64,000 nt of DNA, from assembly GCF_000246985.2 (NCBI RefSeq), contig NC_022084.1, positions 938,187-1,002,186 of the forward strand, read 5' to 3'. Below the pieces are notes generated by a model, which was given only the letters and a program-made list of their open reading frames with translations, was not told where the DNA came from and ran no database searches. Shown in pieces: positions 25,560 to 33,419 of this stretch. Within the stretch, counting starts at the first letter, position 1; every line of letters begins with the position of its first letter. Both the position numbers and the translations under genes were made by a program. This stretch comes from Thermococcus litoralis DSM 5473 (GTDB lineage: Archaea; Methanobacteriota_B; Thermococci; Thermococcales; Thermococcaceae).

Positions 25560-26544
25560 AATTATCCCCCAATCTTCTAGTAAATCCATTCATTTCACTA
25601 ATAACATTCAGGTCAATGCTGAGATAATATGCTCTGTTCGGATATAAACCTCCCAAGACATCCTTCTGTGCTTTAGTGTAGTGGTATGCTATGGTTTTAG
25701 CTTCAGTTGTGTACTGGCTTAAACATTCTGGACTAAATGTTGGGGCGCAGTATTCAAGAAGGGAAATCCTAAAGTTTTCTTCTAGGTGTGTATGATCAAT
25801 ATAGTAAAAGAGCAAACTTTGATCGGCCTCCATTTCTATATAGATGTTGAATGCATCGTTCTCATTCTTTAGATTCTCAAGTTTTGTTAGCCACTCTTTA
25901 AAAACTTCATAAGTATATGGGATGTAATCATTAGCTCCCCTTGCAATAGCTCCTCGTTGGTAGTAGTTAGGTTGTACAAAGACATAGTCGAAGAGGCCTG
26001 CAAGACTGAAAATATTGGTTTTCTCGAGTACCAATGTACACGCTGAGGGTATCCATATAAGCTTCTTGTTTAAGTTTCTCACATAAGCTGATATTTCTTC
26101 AATGTCTTCCTCATACACTGTCCCATCGCTCACTTGCCATGCATCCTCTAGGCTCCAGTAAAATCCCTTTAAATTTCCTCCAGTCGAATCTAAAACTCCA
26201 TCAATCCATCCTTTCCAGTAGGACACTCCTCTAACACCCTTGCTGGAGATATTTGTATTATTCAATATGGGGATAGAAGCAAAATAGTCAATAGCACCCT
26301 CGAAATGTCTGTTTAACCAGCTTCCAAACTTGTTTCCATCATAATATCCATCATTATATGAATATCCTTGTTGTGGAGTGCCCTTCCCTTCACCGTCAAG
26401 AACTACTGCATAATTGAACCCCAACTCTTTAAAGTTATCAATGGTTGCAGGGATACCCTGCCAATTTTCATCTCTTCCTTTTATCATTCTTGACTCGTAT
26501 TCACCTCCATTCCACTTGACCCACCATAATCCAAAGTTTGCCAT
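25552..26544 (-). CDS. DUF4855-like glycosidase-fold protein
   Basis: 330 residues without a signal peptide. Segments such as WKGWIDGVLDSTGGNLKGFY, WSLEDAW, LIWIPSAC and DYVFVQPNYYQRG follow the TIM-barrel pattern of DUF4855/glycoside-hydrolase-like proteins, with acidic residues at strand ends (LEDAW, IEMEAD). A role in cutting a polysaccharide is possible; catalytic residues are not proven. Its last codons overlap the start of the CGP-CTERM-like gene, suggesting joint expression. Confidence 0.5.
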   Translation of the reverse strand: MANFGLWWVKWNGGEYESRMIKGRDENWQGIPATIDNFKELGFNYAVVLDGEGKGTPQQGYSYNDGYYDGNKFGSWLNRHFEGAIDYFASIPILNNTNISSKGVRGVSYWKGWIDGVLDSTGGNLKGFYWSLEDAWQVSDGTVYEEDIEEISAYVRNLNKKLIWIPSACTLVLEKTNIFSLAGLFDYVFVQPNYYQRGAIARGANDYIPYTYEVFKEWLTKLENLKNENDAFNIYIEMEADQSLLFYYIDHTHLEENFRISLLEYCAPTFSPECLSQYTTEAKTIAYHYTKAQKDVLGGLYPNRAYYLSIDLNVISEMNGFTRRLGDNYV

Positions 26545-26708
26545 GTGGTATCACCACTGATAGATAATGCTACTTGTTATAAAAATTTTTCTATTACTAT
26601 AAGTTTGTTTAAAGTATTCAACAAATTAAATCAAACAAATAATCAAAACAAGTTGGAAAAGAAGTCAAGTAGTTAGTTCGGCAGAATTAGATTTATCAGC
26701 AAGAGACA

Positions 26709-27275
26709 TTAAACCGTCAAAGTCTTCAAAGCCCTCTCGTAATCCTTCTTAGAGTACAGCACCAGATAAACTTCCTTAACGCTTTTCGCTTCTTCCGAAA
26801 ACTCCTTTACCATCTCGACAAAAGTCTTCACAACCTCTTCAAAGGGACAGCCATAGATGCCAGCACTTATAGCCGGGAAGGCTATGCTCTTGACCCCCAA
26901 CTCTTCCGCCTTCCTCAGCGCCCCGAGAATAGCCTTCTTGAGCTTTTCCTTCTTATCCTCATCCCATTTACCACCACAGTAAGGCCCAACGGTGTGGATG
27001 ACGTACTTTATGCCATACTGCTCCATTTTCATTGCAGGTGTTACAACAACTTCCCCATGCTCGATCCAGTTTCTTCCAATCTGCTCTTTCATGGCTTCTT
27101 TGCTTATCCTTATGTATTCTCTAACATCCCCAGCAGCCACTTTTGCTATTGCGTAGGCAACCCCACCACCGTGTTCGAGATATTTGTTCGCAGCATTGAC
27201 AATTGCCTCAGCCGGAAAGCGGGTTATATCTCCTTGGGCAACTTTAAATGTGAGAGACCCAAAATTCAGCTCCAT
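26709..27275 (-). CDS. Macro-domain ADP-ribose-binding protein
   Basis: 188 residues covering a single macro domain. AIVNAANKYLEHGGGVAYAI is the ligand-binding loop with the conserved NAAN and GGGVA, and FPAISAGIYGCPFEEV is the second phosphate loop. Such proteins remove or bind ADP-ribose derivatives. ATG 27275 has a GGTGGGC site ahead of it. It stands alone, downstream of the deaminase gene. Confidence 0.88.
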   Translation of the reverse strand: MELNFGSLTFKVAQGDITRFPAEAIVNAANKYLEHGGGVAYAIAKVAAGDVREYIRISKEAMKEQIGRNWIEHGEVVVTPAMKMEQYGIKYVIHTVGPYCGGKWDEDKKEKLKKAILGALRKAEELGVKSIAFPAISAGIYGCPFEEVVKTFVEMVKEFSEEAKSVKEVYLVLYSKKDYERALKTLTV

Positions 27276-27316
27276 AATGCCCACCGCATAAAAATATGCA
27301 CCAAAAAGATAAAAGG

Positions 27317-28591
27317 TTAGCGAAGCTCATCGACTATCTTCTGAACCTTATCCAAAGCTTTTTCTTCATCAATGGTCAAAACTTCTCCGTCGAGCATGAC
27401 TATTTCCCCATCTATTATAGTTGTCTCAACATCGTTCCCATTGGCGGAATACACTATATGGGAAATTATGTTGGTTATCGGCCTTAGGTGAGGCTTATTA
27501 AAATCAATAACGACAATATCTGCAAGAGCCCCTTCCTTTATGGCTCCAGCGTCCAAATTGAGGGCTTTCGCTCCGTTTTGGGTAGCCATCTTAAAAACTG
27601 TTCTTGCATCGGCAAGGGTTGGGTTTAAATTGTGAACCTTGTGGAGGAGAGAAACTAGTTTCATCTCCTCTATCATGTCCAAGTTGTTGTTGCTTGCAGC
27701 TCCATCCGTGCCCAGTGCTATGTTAACTCCGGCTCTAAGGAGCTTCTCCAAGGGCATTACCCCACTGCCAAGCTTCATGTTGCTTGCAGGATTGTGAACT
27801 ATCGTAACTCCCTTCTTAGCGAGAATTTCAATCTCCCTATCGGTCAGCCACACCCCATGGGCCGCTGTGACATCGCTTTTCAAGAAACCCAACTCGTCCA
27901 AAAACTCTACTGGAGTTTTACCGTATTTTTCCTTTATCTGTTTTACCTCATCTTTTGTTTCGTTTATGTGTATCGTTATTCTCTTTTTACTTTCATCGGC
28001 TTTTTCTCTGACCCATTTCAAAAGCTCTGGAGAGCAGGTGTAAGGAGCGTGGGGCCCAAAGAAGAACTCTATCCTTGAAGAATCTAACTTCTCGATAAAC
28101 TCCAAGAGTTTGAGAGTTTCTTTGATCTCAGCATTCCTCTTTTCTTCATCTCCAAGATCCACCATGCCGTAGCTCAGATAAGCTCTTATTCCAGCCTCCT
28201 CAGAGGCCTTTGCAACCCCTTCCATGTGGAAATACATGTCAACAAAAGCTGTTGTTCCACTCTTTATCATCTCAATAATCCCGAGGAGGGCACCCCAGTA
28301 AATATGTTCCGGCTTGAGCTTTCTTTCCATTGGCCAGACGTAGCTCTGAAGCCATTCCATAAGGGGCAGGTCATCAGCAAGACCCCTCAGGAGAACCATT
28401 GGGGAGTGTGTGTGAGCGTTTATAAATCCCGGAGAAATGACTTTTCCCCTAGCGTCAATTACATAATCCGCCCCGATATTGAGGTTTTTCCCAACTTTGG
28501 AAATTCTGTTCCCTTCAATGTAAACATCAGCCCTGATAACATCAAGGTTCTCGCCGTATATTACGTAGCCATTCTTTATGAGGATGCTCAT
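27317..28591 (-). CDS. mtaD: MTA/SAH deaminase family amidohydrolase
   Basis: 424 residues with the metal-dependent amidohydrolase motifs: FINAHTHSPMVLLRG (HxH), GPHAPYTCS, IHINETKDEV and GTDGAASNN. Length and motifs match 5-methylthioadenosine/S-adenosylhomocysteine (or 5'-deoxyadenosine) deaminase. Its neighbour is MTA phosphorylase, so both act on the purine by-product of SAM metabolism. The exact preferred nucleoside cannot be decided. Confidence 0.82.
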   Translation of the reverse strand: MSILIKNGYVIYGENLDVIRADVYIEGNRISKVGKNLNIGADYVIDARGKVISPGFINAHTHSPMVLLRGLADDLPLMEWLQSYVWPMERKLKPEHIYWGALLGIIEMIKSGTTAFVDMYFHMEGVAKASEEAGIRAYLSYGMVDLGDEEKRNAEIKETLKLLEFIEKLDSSRIEFFFGPHAPYTCSPELLKWVREKADESKKRITIHINETKDEVKQIKEKYGKTPVEFLDELGFLKSDVTAAHGVWLTDREIEILAKKGVTIVHNPASNMKLGSGVMPLEKLLRAGVNIALGTDGAASNNNLDMIEEMKLVSLLHKVHNLNPTLADARTVFKMATQNGAKALNLDAGAIKEGALADIVVIDFNKPHLRPITNIISHIVYSANGNDVETTIIDGEIVMLDGEVLTIDEEKALDKVQKIVDELR

Positions 28592-28639
28592 GGAATCACC
28601 TGCAAAATGTAGAAGAGAGAATTAATAAAATTGTTGGAT

Positions 28640-29414
28640 TCAAACGAACATCGTCTTGAGGACATCAGCACAGCCGCACTTCCTTTCTTGGGGGATCCTT
28701 GGAACACCGACTTTTAAGAGCTTCCTTATCTTCTCATTGTTTTCGTGCATGACCTTGAGCACTTCTTGAGCGTCAACTGGCTTCTCTGCCCAGACGTCGT
28801 AGTCGGTAATTGCCGCAATGTTGACGTAGCACATTCCGAGCTCCCTAGCAAGATTTACCTCCGGCACAAGGGTCATTCCAATTATGTGGGCATAGTTTCT
28901 GAACATCATCGATTCTGCCCTTGTGGAGAACCTTGGTCCCTCAATACATACATAAGTCCCTTTTTCGTGCACCGGGATGTTTAATTCTCTGGCAGTTTCG
29001 TAGAAGATTTTCCTCATCTCCGGACAGAAGGGATCTGCCATTGAAACATGAGCAACCCTTGGGCCGTTGTAGAAGGTGTAGTCCCTCTTTTTTTGTGAAA
29101 TCGATGAATTGATCCGTGATAACTATATCCCCCGGCTTGTACTCTTCTCTAAGAGAACCAACCGCAGTAATTCCTATGATTCTCTCGACGCCAAGCTCCT
29201 TAAGTGCCCATATGTTTGCCCTATAGGGAACTTCGTGTGGAGGGAACTCGTGGTTCTTCCCGTGCCTTGGGATGAAAGCAACCTCAACTCCTTCAATCTC
29301 CCCTATTTCCACTGGGGCTGATGGTCTGCCATAGGGAGTGTGCACCTTTATTGCTTCTCTTGGCTCAAATACCCCATAAACTCCGGAACCGCCAATAATT
29401 CCTATCTTCGACAT
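28640..29414 (-). pseudogene. mtnP: 5'-methylthioadenosine phosphorylase, frameshifted at a T7 run
   Basis: The N-terminal frame (ATG 29414, GGTGATG site) reads [30 protein letters not shown] and [11 protein letters not shown], then diverges. The other frame resumes with [20 protein letters not shown] and ends in [17 protein letters not shown]. One T too many in the seven-T run near 29089-29095 explains the break; with six the frame is open for about 258 residues, the family length. MTA phosphorylase is a salvage gene normally kept intact, so a sequencing error is plausible. Confidence 0.82.
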
Positions 29415-29520
29415 TGGCATCACCAGTGAAAGTTTTCAAGCTGAAAATATTTAAGTTTAGTGTGGCTTGGGTGTCAAAAGGAGAAAAAGTTATATTTTCT
29501 GATTGCAAAGTTAACGCAAG

Positions 29521-30435
29521 GTGTACAATTTGATCAGCAGGGAAGAGTTGGAGTTTCTAATAAACCTGCTGGACAAATACCCGCTCGAAAGCATTAACAA
29601 CATAGCTAAAAAAGAAAACATCATCTATGCAAAGCTCAAAAAGCTCTTTGACAAATATTACGGACCATCCAAAAGCGTCACTGTATCTGCCTCCATAAGC
29701 ATAGCCAAACTCGGCCTCATGAGCTACGTGGCATTTCTATCGGTTCCAAGAGAGAACATAAAACCCACAATCGCCAAAATGTACCGCAACCCTTTCATTC
29801 CCGTTGCAGTTCCGTTTTTTGGTTTTATAAATGGGGTTTCCACAGTAATGTACATTCCTCTAGAGCAGAGGGACAAAATAGACGAACTGCTGTCAAGGTA
29901 TTCCCCAAATTATGAATACTACGAGGCACATGCTTATCCTCCAAGGAAAGTGGAGTTTGGGAAGTGGGAGTTTAGCTATGACTACGCCCTCTTGCTCGAT
30001 ATCTTAAAAAGAGATGCAAGAACACCGATGAAGGAAATAGAAGAAGCCCTAGGAAAAAAGAGACCAACAATAAGGTACATGATAAACAGGCTCAAGGAGT
30101 TAGGAATACTAAGGGGCTTTATGACCGTGGTCAACGAAGAAGCCTACAACAGAGGGTTCTGTGGAATAGCAAGATCTCTCAGCAAAGAATTTTTAGATAA
30201 GTTCAAAGAGCATGAGATAATGATCGGGGTAATAAAGCCCGCGGGCTATCTCATAGAATGGTACTTCTCAAGTGAAGAGGACATATACCAAAAAATTCTT
30301 GAATTCAGTAAGTACGTTGATAGGTTTGGCATATACTATTTTGACATGTTTGATTTCGGGATAAGGGGATTTTCGTTTTCCAAAGCAGTGAAAAAGGACG
30401 GAAAAGGGTACCACTCTATTCTGGATTTTGATTAA
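29521..30435 (+). CDS. Lrp/AsnC-like two-module transcription regulator
   Basis: 304 residues. The N-terminus has a helix-turn-helix-like region (LESINNIAKKENIIYAKLKKL) and the middle a clear winged helix (ILKRDARTPMKEIEEALGKKRPTIRYMINRLKELGI), with alpha/beta ligand-type domains. This doubled arrangement occurs in archaeal AsnC-like regulators. The last 20 bases overlap the convergent SPASM-domain gene. Target genes unknown. Confidence 0.65.
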   Translation: MYNLISREELEFLINLLDKYPLESINNIAKKENIIYAKLKKLFDKYYGPSKSVTVSASISIAKLGLMSYVAFLSVPRENIKPTIAKMYRNPFIPVAVPFFGFINGVSTVMYIPLEQRDKIDELLSRYSPNYEYYEAHAYPPRKVEFGKWEFSYDYALLLDILKRDARTPMKEIEEALGKKRPTIRYMINRLKELGILRGFMTVVNEEAYNRGFCGIARSLSKEFLDKFKEHEIMIGVIKPAGYLIEWYFSSEEDIYQKILEFSKYVDRFGIYYFDMFDFGIRGFSFSKAVKKDGKGYHSILDFD

Positions 30436-31360
30436 CTTTAATCCCCAAAAATTCACAGTATTCTATACCATGGATATCTCCAGATGCTTGATATTCAAGC
30501 GCCCTGCAGTCGTGGCACGTGTATTTAAATGGACACGAGCGACAGAGAGTTATATTATCTTTGGTGAGTGTCCAAAACTGATTTAGAACTTTTCTTCTAG
30601 GCAGGTACCAGAGTTTATCCTTTCTTATGTTGCCAACCACGAAATTCCTCAGCAAGGGGCAGGGAGTTATGTAACCATCTGCAGCTATAGCGATCGTACC
30701 AGCCAAGCAACTGTGGTACTTGTTTGGAGAGGAAGGCAAGAGCTTCTTAACCTCAAACAGGTTAAACTCAACGTTTTTTAGTGAGCCCGGAAAAAGGATA
30801 TCCACATAAACTTCTCCAGGAAACTCAACTTTTTGCTGAAGAAGCTCAGTGTATTCCGTATACCTTGCCATTATCAGTGCTCCATGAGCCCATTTTAGAT
30901 GTTCCAGTTCCGAGAGAGCATCTTCCGAATATTCCATCTCCACTATCACCTTTAAGCCTTCCACCGGATCAAGGGCATCGATGTCTTCAATTCTAATCGT
31001 GGTAAAAACATCTCCAGGAAAGCTTGCCGAGATATGCCTTGAAATTTCAATTAACTCTTCAACTTCGTCATAGTTCACCAAGTATATCTCCCGACCGCCC
31101 AGTCTTGTAAACTCTTTAACCACCCTTTCAATTTCTTCTATCCCTATTTTCTCGTCTCTCAAGATGAACCTGTTGTTCCCTATGCAGCCGAGAGAACGGG
31201 GAATACCACAAATCTCCGAGAATTTTCCTTTTCCACTGCCTAGGCTTAGAATAATCCTTTCCAGTTTTCCATTATGGGATTTATAGCTCCACGGCGGCTT
31301 TGCCACAGTTGCAATCTTTAATCTATTGACACTAAACTTCCAATGATCGCTACTATCCAT
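30416..31360 (-). CDS. SPASM-domain protein lacking the radical-SAM CxxxCxxC motif
   Basis: About 314 residues. The C-terminus is a SPASM/twitch-like iron-sulfur domain: DGYITPCPLLRN, TLCRSCPFKYTCHDCRA and EYCEFLG. The N-terminal half has radical-SAM-like barrel spacing (GREIYLVNYDEVEELIEISR), but the usual CxxxCxxC is absent; only C-GIPRSLG-C near residue 54 is seen. It may be a degenerate radical SAM protein that binds clusters without SAM chemistry. GGTGGTTGG precedes ATG 31360. Confidence 0.6.
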   Translation of the reverse strand: MDSSDHWKFSVNRLKIATVAKPPWSYKSHNGKLERIILSLGSGKGKFSEICGIPRSLGCIGNNRFILRDEKIGIEEIERVVKEFTRLGGREIYLVNYDEVEELIEISRHISASFPGDVFTTIRIEDIDALDPVEGLKVIVEMEYSEDALSELEHLKWAHGALIMARYTEYTELLQQKVEFPGEVYVDILFPGSLKNVEFNLFEVKKLLPSSPNKYHSCLAGTIAIAADGYITPCPLLRNFVVGNIRKDKLWYLPRRKVLNQFWTLTKDNITLCRSCPFKYTCHDCRALEYQASGDIHGIEYCEFLGIKVNQNPE

Positions 31361-31512
31361 CCCAACCACCGTAAAGGGATTGTGTTTATGGTTGATATAC
31401 TTTTTCTATTCATATTTTATTAACCACTAAGCAGAGTAACACAAATCTGTACACTAACAGCGACAAAAGATTTAATAACTTTTAATTACTAAATTGGTAT
31501 GGAGGTGAGAGA

Positions 31513-32235
31513 ATGCAAAAGCCAGTTGAGTTGATACTTCCAAAAATTGAAAGGCCCATTTTTATTGAAGGATATCCCGGGATTGGGCTCGTGGGACATA
31601 TAGCCGCTAATTTTATAGCAAAAGAACTCAACATGGAAATGATAGGCTACGTGGAGAGCCCGTTTTTACCACCAATGTCTCTAATTCTGGAAGGCAAACC
31701 AAATCCGCCGTTAAGATTCTATGGGAAGGACAATATTATCATAGCCGTTGCAGATATATACATTCCTCCAACCTTAGTAAACGAGATAGCAAAAGAAATC
31801 GTTGGCTACCTAAAAGAAAACAATGCTGAGAAGGTAATTTCACTTGGCGGCATGGGGATTGGCTTTTTCAAAGAACAAATGGAAGTCTGGGGCGTAGGTG
31901 GGAGTGAAGAGGAGAACAAGGATTTGGAAAAATTGGGGGTCAAGATACTGAAATACGGCTCCATAATGGGGATGAGCGGAAAGCTGTTGTGGGAAGCGAG
32001 TAAAGAAAGACTCAAAGCGTATGCCCTTTTGGGAGAGACCTTCGGCGATAGACCTGATCCAAGGGCAGCAGCAAATGTAATTGAGATACTCAAAAACCTC
32101 GCCCCAATAGAGATTTCAACAGAGCCTTTACTCAAGGAAGCGCAGATGATAGAGGAGCAGCTAAGAAAAATGCACGAACAAATGGAGTCCGCTAGAAGAA
32201 GGGCTGAAAAAGAATACGAAAGCGTTTATCTGTGA
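31513..32235 (+). CDS. PAC2-family proteasome-assembly-chaperone-like protein
   Basis: 240 residues. PIFIEGYPGIGLVGHIAANF is the PAC2 start, followed by ISLGGMGIG and a C-terminal coiled region (LLKEAQMIEEQLRKMHEQME). Archaeal members resemble PbaA/PbaB, which bind proteasome subunits through a C-terminal HbYX-like tail; here the tail ends SVYL. GGAGGTGAGAG precedes the ATG. The next gene follows after nine bases. Confidence 0.75.
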   Translation: MQKPVELILPKIERPIFIEGYPGIGLVGHIAANFIAKELNMEMIGYVESPFLPPMSLILEGKPNPPLRFYGKDNIIIAVADIYIPPTLVNEIAKEIVGYLKENNAEKVISLGGMGIGFFKEQMEVWGVGGSEEENKDLEKLGVKILKYGSIMGMSGKLLWEASKERLKAYALLGETFGDRPDPRAAANVIEILKNLAPIEISTEPLLKEAQMIEEQLRKMHEQMESARRRAEKEYESVYL

Positions 32236-32244
32236 GGTGAGAGT

Positions 32245-32625
32245 ATGGAACTCCTTGTACTTGGTGGGATAGCCCGGAGAACCCTTGATCAACTTTTAAG
32301 AAACCCTTATAGAACAGTAGAGGTGAGGAGTGCAAGAAACGTTATTGTCACTCGAAAATTAAAGCCAGGAGAAAGGGTATTCTTAACCTATGAAACCCCC
32401 CAAGACATAACTCGCGGAACAGAGGGGATAATAGCAGAAGTGTTAAAGATAGAAGAGATGGAACAGAGAATACCCTGGGAAGAGAGTGATGAGCGGGAAA
32501 TTACCGTATGCAGAATACAGCTAAGGCTTGTGGGACTGGGGAAGGTAATTGAGGTCTCAAGCGAAGACAACGCAATGAAAGTAAAAGTTAGAGAAATGCT
32601 TCCACAGGAAATGGCAATGGGCTAG
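32245..32625 (+). CDS. DUF473 protein
   Basis: 126 residues matching the archaeal DUF473 family: VLGGIARRTLDQLLRNPYRT at the N-terminus, then VFLTYETPQDITRGTEGIIA and a C-terminal beta segment. It is conserved among euryarchaea but uncharacterised. Its stop overlaps the convergent nucS gene by four bases. It probably shares a message with the PAC2 gene. Confidence 0.78.
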   Translation: MELLVLGGIARRTLDQLLRNPYRTVEVRSARNVIVTRKLKPGERVFLTYETPQDITRGTEGIIAEVLKIEEMEQRIPWEESDEREITVCRIQLRLVGLGKVIEVSSEDNAMKVKVREMLPQEMAMG

Positions 32626-33374
32626 TCAAAAAGAGTTTTTTGCCTTCCCCTTTTGGATTTTCCTCTTTTTGGAGGGGTCAGCTTTCTAAACTCCAACCCT
32701 TCTTTTTCCAAAAGTTTTTTGGCACCGGAAGTTAGAGAGGGAGCAACCAAAATGCCGCGCACTTTTTCATGCTCTTCCCTCATAGCCTCGACATATCTCT
32801 TTAACTGGCTGACAGCATGTAAATCAGCCCTCCTGCGCTTGAGCTCAAGGATAACAATGTTTCCCTCTTTGTCCACTCCAAGAACGTCCACGATTCCATG
32901 CTTTATGGGCTTCTCTTTAAATAACGGTTTAAAGCCGTCTTCAATAAGCGAAGGGTTCTCAAAGATTAGATCCGCCATTTCAGCTTCACTACCCGTTAAT
33001 GCTAACTCCTCATAGTCTTCCGCCTGAAAATAGGATATAAGGTAAACGTTAAGGAGCTCCACTTCAAGAATTTCCCGAGGCTTTCGCCGGATGCTCCTTA
33101 GGAATATCTTGTCTTCTTTTACTTCAAGCCCGACAGAGCTCCCAGGGGGTTGCCAATTGACAGGCTCTCGCTTTTCCTTTTGGTGAATTAAAAAGGAGCC
33201 ATCAGGCTTTATTAATATAACCCTATCACCCGGGCCGAGTTCACTCTTGGCCCTTCCATCGTAAAAAACCCTACAATGGGCAAAAATATTTACTATAGCC
33301 TCTTTTGAAAGGGCCCGGTTGAAAATATCCACGATCTCTTCGTAAGTTGGGTTCAGCTTTGCCTCTACTTTCAT
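32622..33374 (-). CDS. nucS: Mismatch endonuclease NucS/EndoMS
   Basis: 250 residues. The RecB-like nuclease site is visible as D163 (GIVDVLGV), E177 and K179 (ILELKRR) with Q190, after an N-terminal oligomerisation/DNA-binding domain. The last residues, QKTLFD, are a PCNA-interacting motif. EndoMS cuts both strands at mismatches. It is 45 bp downstream of radA, and in Thermococcales nucS and radA are commonly neighbours. Confidence 0.92.
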   Translation of the reverse strand: MKVEAKLNPTYEEIVDIFNRALSKEAIVNIFAHCRVFYDGRAKSELGPGDRVILIKPDGSFLIHQKEKREPVNWQPPGSSVGLEVKEDKIFLRSIRRKPREILEVELLNVYLISYFQAEDYEELALTGSEAEMADLIFENPSLIEDGFKPLFKEKPIKHGIVDVLGVDKEGNIVILELKRRRADLHAVSQLKRYVEAMREEHEKVRGILVAPSLTSGAKKLLEKEGLEFRKLTPPKRGKSKRGRQKTLFD

Positions 33375-33419
33375 GGATCCTCAAAGGAAATTTAAAAAAG
33401 AGTTTAAAAAGTTAAAGGG

